Assembly: GCA_007026445.1 (NCBI GenBank)
Contig: VDMD01000002.1
Coordinates: forward strand, 558,001 to 622,000
Direction: 5' to 3'
DNA: 64,000 bases
Origin: Schizophyllum amplum
Taxonomy: Eukaryota; Basidiomycota; Agaricomycetes; Agaricales; Schizophyllaceae
Shown: piece by piece, positions 33,568-44,513 of the stretch
Numbering within the stretch: position 1 is the first letter of the stretch
Layout of the letters: every line of letters starts with the position of its first letter
Notes under the pieces: generated by a model
The model's database searches: none
Told to the model about the DNA's origin: nothing
The model's input: only the letters and a program-made list of their open reading frames with translations
Position numbers and translations under genes: made by a program

Positions 33568-34970
33568 TTACTTCTTTGTGTGAGCCGTGTTGCAGTTTTT
33601 CACGAGCTCGTGCAGCTTTGCCCTCATCTCATTCAAGGCAGCGTCGGATTCTGGCATGCCGAGGATAAAGATGGGTGCCTTGAGGAAGCCGTCTAAGAGG
33701 GTGTACAACTTCCGCCGACTCTCGCGATCTATTTTCGTGTCCTGCGTGTCTGGATCAAACTCGGGCACGTCCTCCCGCTCCAAGAACATCCACTGCCAGT
33801 AGGGTCCAGCAGTAGCGCGCGCAACCACACCAGGTGACGTCGGAACAACGTAGAAGTATGCGGAGACGTACTGAAAGAGTTGCTGCCGCGCCTCCCCGAG
33901 ACGGGCATCAGCATGCTCTGGACGAAGACGCCCTCCCTCTCGACGACTGGGTGCGCGCTTGTCCTCTTCGATGAGAACGAGGCATCGATGCCTGATGAGT
34001 CGGCTAGCGCAGAGATCGAGCTTGAGCTGGTATTGCTCCTCATCCTGGTTGGTTGATGGTGTGCGCTTCATGTCCACGCCGAGCATGTGGGCGACAACGA
34101 AGTCTGGGATGCGGGAGAGGGCCTTGTCCTTCGTCGTCTCATCGCTGCTGATGGATTTGCCGTCGGGACCAGGACTGCGCCACTGGTCGCGATAGGGAAT
34201 GCGAACACGGTCTTCGAGCTCTGCGCAGAAGAAGTGTCAGTCGCTGAAAAACCGACAAAAATAACGTAAATATACCTTGCGCGCCCGAAGGGCTAGCACC
34301 AGCGATCTCCGGCACCTGGGAGGTCCCGGAAGTTTGTACGTGCTCGTCACGCGTACTCCGAGGAGAAATCTCGCGCTCGTCCGAGACGACAGGATCTGAG
34401 TTTTTGGCGATTATTAATCATCGAAGGTGATAGAAGATTGCTTTGGCTCACCTTCATCGTCATCGTCATCAGCGTCGTCGTCGGAGCGTCCCTCGTCGCT
34501 GTCCTCGACACCCTCGCCGTCATCCTCGCCCTCATCGCTGGCATCCCCATCGTCGCCCGCGCCTTCTCCCACGTCCTCGTCATCCGAGAGGTTGTCGGGT
34601 TGATTTATATCTTCAGCTGGGCAAACTTGTTTAAGTTGAGTCTGCTAGCGCAGCAGAAAAGACACGTACTGTCAGTGTCTGCCGTCACGTAGCCGTCATC
34701 AACTGGATCGGTGTCGTCGTCTACACCCGGCAGAGCTGGGTCGACTGGATCCGACTTCGACTTCACCGGCTTCTTCCAGAGCGAGGAGTGGATGTTGAGA
34801 TCAGCCTGCGGGAACACGCGCAGAGGCCTACCGCGTGCGACGTCAGTAAGATAACAGTCCTGAGCCCCGTACCACGGCGCCTCGCGGTTCCCGCTGTTAT
34901 AGAAATAGCTAGATGCGTAGCCGATGTGATCTCTGTGAAGCTGAAGCGTCTTCACAGGTTTAGGCGCCAT
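33568..34970 (-). CDS. Protein with PD-(D/E)XK nuclease-like motif order, unknown function
   Basis: Four exons, 34670-34970, 34452-34616, 34276-34395 and 33568-34220, give 412 residues. The N-terminal 100 residues (MAPKPVKTLQLHRDHIGYAS..., APWYGAQDCYLTDVARGRPL) look folded. A very acidic linker follows (about residues 100-160, long runs of Asp/Glu), then Ser/Pro-rich sequence, then a C-terminal domain. That domain runs SRIPDFVVAHMLGVDMKR, CLVLIEEDKRAPSRR, ARQQLFQYVSAYFYVVPTS, RATAGPYWQWMFLE and LDGFLKAPIFILGMPES. The order PD (IPDF), 40-odd residues, a hydrophobic strand ending E-D-K, then a helix with QQLFQY is the arrangement of PD-(D/E)XK folds. Whether it cuts DNA, or is a degenerate member, cannot be told from sequence. 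The gene lies between pseudogene B and copy C. Confidence 0.72.
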
Positions 34971-36283
34971 GGTTGAAGTCGGACAAAGGTGCGATGGGAA
35001 GAGGGGATTGAGGACCCGACGGCCTTGGGCCGCTTGCTTATATACCTTTCGTCTGGGTAGAAATTCAGTAAATCACCGTCGGTGCCCAGCAAGCGATCCT
35101 TGTTCGACAGATGGAGGTTCATGAGCATACGCACATTGTCCTTGCAATGATCTCGTGCAGTACATGCTACAGCATTGTATGAAGCAAAGGTCATGAGAGC
35201 AGTGCACTATGAGCGGCAGAGCGGACACCATTGTCCGCGCGTTAAGCAGCCGACGCCTGATGGGACGATACGCAGGCGCGAATCGCGATGGGGGGTACGA
35301 TAAGTCGGCGTCATAAGCTTCAGGCAACATAGAGCTCGAGAAGTATGAGCCCATATTTGGGCAAATATTACCGTAAGTACTGCGGCAAGCAGGTTTTGCT
35401 AGCGGTAAGTGTCTGAAATGTGCCCAACACAGCGCGGGAGCGCGCGAAATAGCGTCAATAACGGGGCTAAAGTGAAAAGTGTCGGTGTAAAAGTACAAAG
35501 TAGACTTTGGTCAGCCGCAAGTCCACTTGAAGATGTATAATTTTTGGCCGTGTTGCTCTGAAGTGGGAGCGCTACGTAACGCATAGCCTCACGGGAGAAA
35601 ACAAGGAGAACAGGTGGCTGCTGGATGGCTGTCGTTGGCGACGTGACGGTCTCGGAAATTTCCGAACTGAGCGGCGATTGCCGCGTCTGTCGACTTCGAG
35701 CTGGGGAAGCTCAGCAGAGTTCAAGAGAGCCTGAATTTCATGGATCATACCATGTAGTAACTCTATAGTGCGCATATATTATGTTATCAGCAGAGACAAG
35801 GAGCAGGGAGGTGCGGGTCAAGATATTCGGGAATTCCCGGTCGATGTTGGTTTGTCACGGAAGCGTGACGACGGCAGCCTCGGTGGCTCGGCCTTTTCCC
35901 ACGTCTTCCGTCATCTTGCACTGATTCAGATGCCGACAGCACTTGGTAGTCTTGCTGTGTACATCTGTACAACCTTACGTCGACTTTTTTTTTGCACACA
36001 ATCCACTTTTGCCTCATGCGTCTTACTTTCGTACTCAGGGTAATTTTTGCCGAAAAATGGCGTCATAGAGAAGTCTTCGCAAAGTAAAAAGAAGGTCGCT
36101 TCGCTGAGTTGCGCTTGTAGCGGGACAATGGCGTTCGGGTTCGGTACAAGTTGCACAATGGACGCCTCATAGTTGGTCTGAAATATCGGGCCGGGAGGCC
36201 GACCGGGCCGCCGTGTGCACAAAAGGTTGACCAGACCAGAGGTTGACTGTCTACAACGGACCATCATCTTGCCGCCAACACCC
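34971..36283. other. Intergenic, about 1.3 kb
   Basis: Divergent promoters of the minus-strand PD-(D/E)XK-like gene and copy C. It is AT-richer than the flanks, with no supported frame and no transposon motif seen. Confidence 0.5.
35039..35045 (-). promoter_or_regulatory. Candidate TATA box for the PD-(D/E)XK-like gene
   Basis: On the minus strand the bases read GTATATAAG around 35038-35046, about 70 bp before the ATG at 34970. Position and sequence fit a TATA element; not tested. Confidence 0.4.
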
Positions 36284-36841
36284 ATGTCGACGCCGGCAAC
36301 TAGCCTGCAGACTTCCGACACGACGTCGGACTTGTCGAATGCGCCGCCTCCTGCCTCTAAGCAAGTCACGTTTGCTCCGGCTCCTGCGACTCGCAAAGCG
36401 CGCTCTCATCCCAAATCCGCTCCCGCCTCGAACCGTCGCCCTCGTCGCTCTCGTCGCCATCACGAAGTTTATGCTATCAAACTCACTGATGAAGGCATGA
36501 AGGCGTTCGACGACGAACACTTCCATGCAACTCCTGAGGGATTGGACGAGCAGCAGTTTGCAGAGTGGTGGCATCGACGTCGCCAGTTACTCTGGGTCAT
36601 AGTCCCCATGGAGTGCACGGTGCTGTTCGATCTACCCCACTTCAGCGGCCGTAACTTCGTGGCGGTCCACGATGGAGACGAGCTTGCAGTCGTGGTCGTC
36701 CTCGCAGACAACGCCAGCCGCCGCACGAGCGCACTTCCGTCGGACGATCTCGTCGCGCGAGTGAAGAAGTTCATGCACCAGGAGAATGATCAGCCTCGGT
36801 GGTATAGGGTTGCGCGACAGGGCGACGAGCCCACTAGGTGA
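36284..36841 (+). CDS. Unrecognised small protein family, copy C
   Basis: A single-exon frame of 185 residues, intact. The disordered N-terminus (MSTPATSLQTSDTTSDLSNA) and strongly basic patch (SNRRPRRSRRHHE) precede the same domain as copy A. Its blocks are VYAIKLTDEGMKAFDDEHF, EWWHRRRQLLWVIVPMECT, FDLPHFSGR, VHDGDELAVVVVLADNASR, PSDDLVARVKKFMHQENDQP and RWYRVARQGDEPTR. By eye about two thirds of the domain positions match copy A, including almost all charged and aromatic ones. Differences fall mostly at synonymous or conservative sites, which suggests purifying selection. The gene is 4 kb from copy A, with the pseudogene and a nuclease-like gene between. Function unknown. Confidence 0.75.
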   Translation: MSTPATSLQTSDTTSDLSNAPPPASKQVTFAPAPATRKARSHPKSAPASNRRPRRSRRHHEVYAIKLTDEGMKAFDDEHFHATPEGLDEQQFAEWWHRRRQLLWVIVPMECTVLFDLPHFSGRNFVAVHDGDELAVVVVLADNASRRTSALPSDDLVARVKKFMHQENDQPRWYRVARQGDEPTR

Positions 36842-37375
36842 AGGTACGCGATCGCTCGTGCACGCCATTCGCCTATGCTCATTCTACGACTAGATGCCGG
36901 CCAAGTTGTCCTGACCTTCGGTTGCACCCCAGACTCCGCTCATCCATCTGCATCGCCTGTAATATTGCGGCGTCTGCTTTGTTCCTCTCTGTACTCGTAT
37001 GACATATCCTGTACACGCTTTCGTGAATGCTATCAGTTCGTCTTGTTCGTTCGCAGCAGTGATGAATGCTGGGGATCCTGAGATCAGGATGAGATTGTGA
37101 AGCCATACACGCTCATGCACATCGCTACCCCACGCTCGCGGCTCAGTGCTCAGTACTAGCTCAGTATTCAGTACTCAGTATCAGTGCTCACTAACGTTCT
37201 GCTGAAGCTCAGTCTGAGCCGAGCTGCTCAAGTCGAGGTCCAACATCGGCGCGTACATCCGAAATTCCATTGACACGTGGCGTATTTTGTGTTCCCTCAC
37301 CAACGCCGTGTCACCCTGCTGTCATCTACACCTACTGCCTCCTTTGAACCCCCCTCTGGCCGCACATTCTTTAAG
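36842..37375. other. Intergenic before BFR1
   Basis: 534 bp. Contains the CTCAGT-rich repeat at 37140-37190 and a pyrimidine-rich leader before the BFR1 start. No gene is seen. Confidence 0.5.
37140..37190 (+). repeat. Degenerate CTCAGT/CAGTA repeat
   Basis: Six or so copies of CTCAGT, some joined as CTCAGTACT, in about 50 bp, about 200 bp upstream of the BFR1 start. Confidence 0.65.
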
Positions 37376-39152
37376 ATGCCCGCACCGAAAGCAAAAGCCG
37401 CCGCCACGAACGGCGCACCGAAGGGTAAGCCCGCCTCCGCGTCCTCGACGAACGGCGCCGCGACGCCCGTGCCGAAGGACACGTCTTCCGACGCCCAGGG
37501 CGCCGCGGGTAGGCCGGACAAACAGCTATACGATGCGGAGCAGGAAAAGATCAAGAAGGACATTGATGCTCTGCAAGCGAAGCTGGTATGTCTCCGCGCG
37601 GATGCACGCTGCGAATACGTACTGAGAACGCCGCAGAGCGCCGTTCGGGATAACATATCGGGAGCAACCGCCAAGGGGACCACGAGCGAGCGGCGGACAC
37701 AGCTGCGCGCTGAGCTGGACGGAATCCGCGGTCAGCAGTCCAACAACAAGGCCTCGCGCGGGAAGATCCTCGACCAGGTTAAGACCATCCAGGACGGCAT
37801 ACAGAAGAAGGTGCGTCGTGCGAGCATATCTAGCCGCCCAGCGCCTAAATAACTTCGTGCATAGATCAAGGACCTCAATGCCGCCAAGTCCAAAGCTTCC
37901 TTCAAGTCTGTTGCTGAGGTCGACGCGCACGTCAAGTACGTTCACGCTATGATTCGATCTGTTCCACGACTCACATACCCTCAGGAGCCTCGAAAAACAG
38001 GTGGAATCTGGCAGCATGCGTGTCGTTGACGAGAAGCGCGCGCTCCAGGAGATCTCTCAGTTGAAGCGTAGCCGCCGTACTGTCGAGAGCTTCCAGAACG
38101 ACCAGGCGTCCATTGAAGCCGACCGTGCCCGCCTCGACGAACTCCGCCAACAGCTTGACGACCCTGACTTCAAAGCCGCCTCCGACCGCTACGACACTAT
38201 CAAGGCCGAGCTCGACGAGATCAAGAAGGTCGAGGACGTTGCTTATGCCGGACGTAGCAAGCTCTTCGCCGAGCGCGACGAGCTGCAGGCCGAGATCAAC
38301 ACCCTCTACAACCAGAAGCGCGAGTCTACCCGGCTATACCGCGACGCGAATGACCGCTACTGGAACAAGGTCAACGAGGACCGTGCTCGCCGTGCGGAGC
38401 GCGCACGCGCCCAGCGCGCCGCTGACGAGCTCGCGAAGAAGCAGGAGACTGCGCAGCGTCTGCGCGAGGAGGCCGAGGCGCCCGCCTTCCAGGCCGAGAT
38501 CGAAGACTGCCAGACGCTCATTGACTACTTGTCGGGCAAGAGCGGCAGCGCAGCGCCCGAGCTCAAGACCGCCGCCGTCACCGAAAAGGGCGCCGACGTT
38601 GCAGGCGTACCCAAGCTCGAGATCCGCAAAGTGGACGCTGCGCCTGAGGGTGCGGTCGTGCGCAAAAAGAAGGGCGCCGAGGACGAGGAGTACTTCGTCG
38701 CAGGCAAAGGGAAGAAGGGCAAGAAGCAGCCGCAGGCGAAGGCGGCGCCCGCAGACACCGACAAGCTGAACGTGCCGTTCGCGACGCTGTCGGCCCTGCT
38801 CGCGCTGTCCATCCCGCCGCCCGCGAACCACGGCGACGTCCCGCGCGTGATCGAGGACCTCGGCACGAAGAAGGCCTGGTTCGAGGCGAACCAGCGGCGC
38901 GTCACGCAGGAGAACGTCGCGCGCGCGGAGGCGGAGATCAAGCGCCTCACGGGCAAGGCGGAGGAGGCCAAGGTCGAGGCCGACACGAACCCGGATGAAA
39001 TCCTGCCACCCAACGGCGGCGGAGAGCGCCCGTCTGAGCTCCCGTCCACGCCGCAGGCCGACGACATCCAGTCGATGGGCGTGCCGACGGAGGAGGTTGA
39101 CCAGAAACTGGAGACGGTTGCGGAGGCTGAAGCCGAGGCGACAGCCTCATAA
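37376..39152 (+). CDS. BFR1: Bfr1-like nuclear segregation / polysome-associated protein
   Basis: Four exons, 37376-37585, 37637-37810, 37865-37935 and 37985-39152, give 540 residues. After an Ala/Lys/Pro-rich leader (MPAPKAKAAATNGAPKGKPA) the protein is a long coiled coil. Its landmarks are RPDKQLYDAEQEKIKKDIDA, NNKASRGKILDQVKTIQDGI, IKDLNAAKSKASFKSVAEVD, EKRALQEISQLKRSRRTVES, ELDEIKKVEDVAY and RLYRDANDRYWNKVNEDRAR. The end is a short segment rich in Pro/Glu. This is the layout of yeast Bfr1, an ER/polysome-associated RNA-binding protein linked to brefeldin A resistance and ploidy. Length is a little above the yeast protein (about 470) owing to the leader and tail. Confidence 0.93.
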
Positions 39153-39926
39153 AAAATAATGTGGTGCGCAGCACCGTCCAACTATGTGATGGACTGAATG
39201 GGGGGGATTGTGGGATCTGTCGTATAAGTCTGTCTATCTTAATATCACGCTCGCTATATAATGCGGACCCCGGAGGACGAGCTGTATGTGAGTGAATGTG
39301 CGACTGGAGACCAGACAATTGCGACGTACGAAGGCTGAGGACGTCAAGCCCTGTATGTCGTCCCTCGCACCCTCTCCATGTTCCCCGTCTATTGCTCTCA
39401 TCTTCTTGCGCCTTTCCTTCACACTGCGATGGCGCTTCTCTCATCTTGCTTTTGGGGAGTCTGGGGAGGCCGCGCAGAGCTTTCTTCCCTCGAGCGAGTT
39501 AGGTCTATAGCAAACATCGGTCACCGGTGTGCAGTATAGTCCGTGTACTATTCGGCCTGTCTGCATGGTGGGTCCAGTCCATACTCAGGAGTCGTCAGAG
39601 TAGGTGCGTATCCTTCGTGTATTCCTTCGATCAGGTCCTCCATTGCCGTGCCATTGCCTACTAGTTCGGAGAGCGGAGACTGGCTTTCTCGACGCCGAAC
39701 CCAGTCATAACAGCTGAATCCGGTCAACTTGAAGAGATCCTATGCGTGTCGCGCACCCCCGGAACGGCCAGTACTTGCCTTCTATGCCGCTACCATCTAT
39801 GTTTCTTGATGCTCCCCATTTCGTTTATGCTGTACGACTATGACTTCAATACCTAATATATAATCTCTGTACACAATCATATTCTTTACAGTTGATGTAT
39901 CCTAGTTTCCCTCGCCTCCAGATGCT
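39153..39926. other. Convergent intergenic region
   Basis: 774 bp between two converging genes (BFR1 and acetoacetyl-CoA synthetase). It should hold both 3' UTRs. No frame with splice support. Confidence 0.55.
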
Positions 39927-42601
39927 TCAGGCCTCCGCCCGAAGCTCCTTTCCAATCTCCACATAGAAGTCCAGACACTCTGGGTTCGCCAGTGTTGCCG
40001 GATTGACGCTCGATACCGGCGCACCATTGATGATCTAGTGCATGTCAGCCCTATTCTGTCCCGGGGCGATAAACATACCTTCTTCACCAATACTTCTACA
40101 CGCTTCCCATTGAGCGTGTACGGTATAGCGTTCGTCTGCACAATGCGCGCAGGTACGTGCCTCGGCGTCCGCCGCGCGCGAATTTCTCGCCTAATCGCGT
40201 CTTCGAGGGGCTTCTCCAGCGTCTTCCCCTCGTGCAGCTTCACAAAGAGCACAACGCGCTCGTCGGTGTTGGATGCGATGGACTGGCCAATGGCGAGGCA
40301 GTCAACAATATCGGCGTGGAAGCAGTGATCAAGCACTTCATAGAGCTCAGCTGAACCAAAGCGCACGCCGCCGGGGTTACTAGCGTACGACGATCAGTGA
40401 CCAGCGTCGTTGCGTAACTGTGGCATACGCACAGTACACCATCAGATCGCCCAAGCATTACAACTCCACCGCCATTTTCTGCGCGCGAGCGTGTCACAAT
40501 TATATGGTCGCCGTGGTCTGTCCGCGGCAATCAACATCCTCACTCAACCATCGGGTGTACAGCCCAGCCCACTTACACCAAACGCCGGGGAATTCTGAGA
40601 AGTACGACTGCTGGTACCGCGCCTTCGCATTTTCGACCGCGTCGGGCGCACCGAAGCCTTCGAGGGGCCAGAACCCGACAGGCTGGCATGGGAACGGCTT
40701 CAAGCAGACGAGCTCGCCTGGTTCATCCGCTGGGCTTACAGTTCCATCGGGCGCAAAAGCCTCGATGGCCATTCCGAGCATGCGGCACTGTATCTCGCCC
40801 CGGAATACGGGCAGGGCGGTGCACATACCGGCGAAGAGGGAGCAAATATCTGTGCCGCCTGCAGAGAAAAATGCGGGATGAATAGGAGATTCATGACACA
40901 TGGCTCGATGAGAGCGCACCGGTGATGGAACCAAGGAGCACCCGCGGATGTATGTGCTCGTAGACGTAGTCGAAGAGCGCCGGAGCTAGAGGCGAGCCGG
41001 TCGAATAAATATGCCGCAAGGTACGCAGAGAATGGTGCTCGCGAGGTTTGTACGCTTTCTGAAGGTTAGTACATCAGTACGTAGGATTATACAAACGGCG
41101 AGCTTATGAGACCCTACCGAGAGCTGGTCAATGTACTTGGCGCTGGTCCCGAACAGCGTTATTCCGAGATCGTCTACGAGGTGCCACAAATAGGCAGGAT
41201 CGCGCAGCGGGCTGCCGTCGTATAGCACGAGCGTACATCCGGCGGCCAGCCCGCTTACCAGGAAGTTCCACATCATCCATCCGCTGGTAAGTATAGAGTC
41301 AGGAGCATATTTGCACAAATTCTGGTGTCACGTACGTCGTGGTGTAGTAGAAAAAAACATCATCTGCGCGAAGATCACCGTGGATGGCGAACTCTTTGTT
41401 GGCTTGCAGCAGCATGCCTCCCGCGCGGTGGACGATGGGCCTGATAGGTGTCAGGTGCCTACCCTGTTCTGTGCAGATCATCGACGTACTTGGGAAGACC
41501 TGGCTTAGTGCATGCCCAGGTCAGAAAATATCAAGTGACAGAAGTAGGTAAGCCTACCTGTAGTGCCGGAGGAGAACAGTATCCATAGAGGGTAGTCGAA
41601 GGACTGCCGACTCCACTGGATCTCACCGTCCGGGTCGCGTCCCAGTTTCTTCTCTTGTCCTTCCGTGATGAAGTCTTCCCATGATATCCACGCGGGGTCC
41701 CATTGACCGGCGGACGTGTTCACATCGTTGGGTATGACATGCGCTACGATCACTGTGGGCGTTGCGATACCTAAGTTAATCAGACCGTCGAGAAGGGCCT
41801 TCAGCTTCGGCAAATGAGGGTGCACTTTGGCGTTATATACAACCGCGTCGACGGCAAAGACGAACTTGGGCAGCACTTGTTCGTATCTGAGGATAGTCAG
41901 CGCTGGGGTCCCGTAACTACATTTCTACTACCTTTCAAGCACGCCGACCGGGCCAAAATCAGCCGAGGCACTGAGCCATATGCCACCGAGAGCGATCGTG
42001 GCGAGACACGCCGCCACATTTTCCTGCCGTCTCGGTAAGCCATCGGAAGCTGAACGCTCCCCGCTAGGACGCACAATGCAGTTGGAGGCGTACGAGGCAA
42101 CGCGGTCTCCCGCTTGAAAACCACGGGACAGCAGCGCCGAGACAAGATCGGCGACCATGGCATAAAGCTCCGCATACGTGACCTGGCGCAGTGGCGGCTG
42201 TGGAAGCTCCGGCGTGGGCTCGGCTGCAGGCGCGGAGTTTGTGAGGCCAAAAATCATGGGACAAAGACTTGCTTACTGGCTTGGACAAGGGCTACCTTAT
42301 CGGGCGAGCGGCAGACCAGCATGTTCTCCGCCCAGTTGAGCTTGGCGTCCGCGAACCACGCTGGATTGTCGGGCGGGCGCGCTGTCGTGTCGACGACGTG
42401 GCAGCCCTTAATGCCCTTGACGTTCGTTTCGTCCCAAACGGTGCTCCAGAAGCTATCGATGTTTGCCGTGGACCAGAGGTAGAGCTCGCGGTATGACGAC
42501 AGGGAGAGGTTGTACTGCTCATTGACCTTTCTCATGAAGCGGTACGTCGGTGACGACTCGACATCCTCCGGTACGAGGAGGGGCTTGAGAAATTCGGTCA
42601 T
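39927..42601 (-). CDS. Acetoacetyl-CoA synthetase (acetoacetate-CoA ligase)
   Basis: Twelve exons, about 690 residues, starting MTEFLKPLLVPEDVESSPTY at 42601 and ending ECLDFYVEIGKELRAEA at 39927. The N-terminal block (ELYLWSTANIDSFWSTVWDE, KLNWAENML) is the ACS-type N-terminal extension. The AMP-binding motif is split by two introns and reads SSGTTGLPKPIVHRAGG. Further blocks: GWMMWNFLVSGLAAGCTLVL, SLRTLRHIYSTGSPL, ITGGTDICSLFAG and NPGGVRFGSAELY. The catalytic-lysine region near NAIPYTLNGKRVE lacks the usual spacing only because of the family form. The enzyme activates acetoacetate to acetoacetyl-CoA in the cytosol, feeding sterol and lipid synthesis. One intron starts GTAAGTGGGC after VW, chosen by phase. 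It diverges from the small gene at 43264. Confidence 0.92.
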
Positions 42602-43263
42602 CGGGGAGGTGGGGCACACCGGTACGGCGCTGTATTGGAGAGCAGGCCCAGGCTTGACGCGATTGCGGGCGATTCTCAGACGGCAGATGGGAGCAGATGG
42701 GAGTAGATAGAACGCTGTGGGGCGCTGTGATGGCCGCTGGCTGTGGCTTCCTGCAGTTTGCCTTTGTTTGGTACACCAGCAGAGCCCCGAGAACAATGGA
42801 AAAGAACAATGGGCGCGCAGAAACAAACAGGTCGGAAACTGTGAAAGGGGTCTTCGCCAAGGTTTCCCGACCCTTTGGCCCCTCGCGTAAGTCCGTATTC
42901 CGGCCGAGGCCCCGTGCCCCGGCACCGGAAGTAAGCCAAGAAAGGTGATCGGCGCCTCGCACGTTTGTCGATCGAAATGAATAGGGGGCCGGAAGGAGAT
43001 AAATTGTGACTGGTGTTCAACTGCCGAGGCTCTTCTTTGCCTTTCACGACGCCCGCACAGCAGCGAAGCTATAAAAGCGAACGACACTTCATTCCATCTC
43101 AAAGGCGCCCTTCCTCCTTTTTGCCTTCTGGACAATTCATCTTCCCCACAACCGTCGTGCGCTTGGCAGATCTATAAATCACCGCCACTCTGCGCCTGCT
43201 TGCATCACTTCTCTGTCTTCCACTCTCATCACCACCGCACACTTCTACACCCTGCACCCTACG
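42602..43263. promoter_or_regulatory. Divergent promoter region, acetoacetyl-CoA synthetase / His-rich small protein
   Basis: 662 bp between opposite starts. Towards the right gene there are two TATA-like sites, TATAAAAG at 43070-43077 and TATAAATC at 43173-43180, followed by a CT-rich stretch up to the ATG. That is a strong-promoter look for the gene at 43264. Confidence 0.55.
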
Positions 43264-43844
43264 ATGATTGACCAGTTCTTGTCGCCGCACTCGTTCGAGG
43301 CCAAGTCGTTTATGTGAGTCTGCTCGTCATCGTGAGGACTCATGAGCTGACCAACCTCGCAGGCAAGAGCGCATGACGTTCGACGCTGGCACTGATCACG
43401 TTGACGAGGCAGCTATCGCAGGCTATGCTGCCTACGCCGCCTTCGACCGTTACTTGAGGGGCACGGACATCTTCATCCTCCCTTCCTCTCGCAATTCTCT
43501 CGAACATATGCTGTATGTGGCGCGCCACTCTCCACCCTGTCCGCATGCTGACTCATGCCCTCTCAGACGTCGTTTCGCTGCTGATGCTGTGCACAACGCT
43601 ATCTCGGCAAATCGTGCAGCGCTGCAGCCCGGGGGATACAGCAGGGTACGTCGTATGCGCAGTTTTTCCGCCGACGGCGGCTGACATGACTCGATAGATC
43701 TGTCATCAGGCGGAGCAGTCGATTCGGGCTGTGCTCAACAGAGACGACAACGTCGCCGCTCTCCTCGGCTTGCACCATCACCACTCCGCAGGCGCTCCAG
43801 AGCACCCTGAAGAACACCATGCACCGTCCATCGTCTCCAATTGA
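43264..43844 (+). CDS. Small His-rich protein, unknown function
   Basis: Four exons, 43264-43313, 43363-43512, 43567-43645 and 43698-43844, give 141 residues. It starts MIDQFLSPHSFEAKSFMQER and has an Ala/Tyr-rich helix (VDEAAIAGYAAYAAFDRYLR), a middle DIFILPSSRNSLEHMLRRFA, another helix ICHQAEQSIRAVLNRDDNVA, and a tail with His clusters (LHHHHSAG, EEHHAPS). There is no signal peptide. The IAGYAAYAA stretch faintly recalls CipC-type stress proteins, but I would not assign it. The TATA boxes and CT-rich leader suggest strong or inducible expression (inference). Confidence 0.75.
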
Positions 43845-44513
43845 TATGTCCATTACGTCTCCCGCTCCTCTCGTCGCCGTCGCCTATGTTATCAGCTCGC
43901 ACACGTTTACCCGTAATTGTACAACTATGACCGCCCGTACCGTTCTAGAGCTCACCATTTGTACCATCGAACCATCCATCCATTGTTTTTATCATGTTAC
44001 TTAGCAGAAATCGACTCATTGTGCAGCTACGCGTCCCTCTCACGTGGTCGTATCTCGGGAAGCCTCCTGCAGGATGCCAAGCCCTCGAGAAGCTCTCGAA
44101 GGTGGTCTTGGTATTGCTTGGCGCGGCGTTAGTGAGTGGAAGTTCAATCGGCGATGCTCAACGAGGACAAGATGAGGACTCAGGCATGAGCGGGCGCGAA
44201 TAACGCGTCACCCCCTCCTGTAGCGTCATGTGCATCGCCGATGTCGCGCAAGAATAGGCGCTCAGCAGTTGGGCTGAGCACGCCAGTTCGAGCTTGTGCA
44301 GGTTCCTGTTTGGAGTTCACGCGACAGATATCCCCGCTTGGTGTTCTCCCCACAATGAACGTCACACACGACGAACGTGTGCTGGGAGGCGCGCGTGCTC
44401 GCCAACCACCACGCAGGAAGTCCGTCCGGGGCTCCCGAATACTCGCTACGACGCTACTAGGCCCGGGTTGATCGGTTGAGCTCTTTGCTTCGTACTCCCA
44501 TCTCCCGCGCAAG
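43845..44513. other. Intergenic, no gene seen
   Basis: 669 bp between the small His-rich gene and PPN1. It contains the 3' UTR (T-rich near 43980) and the PPN1 promoter. Confidence 0.5.
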
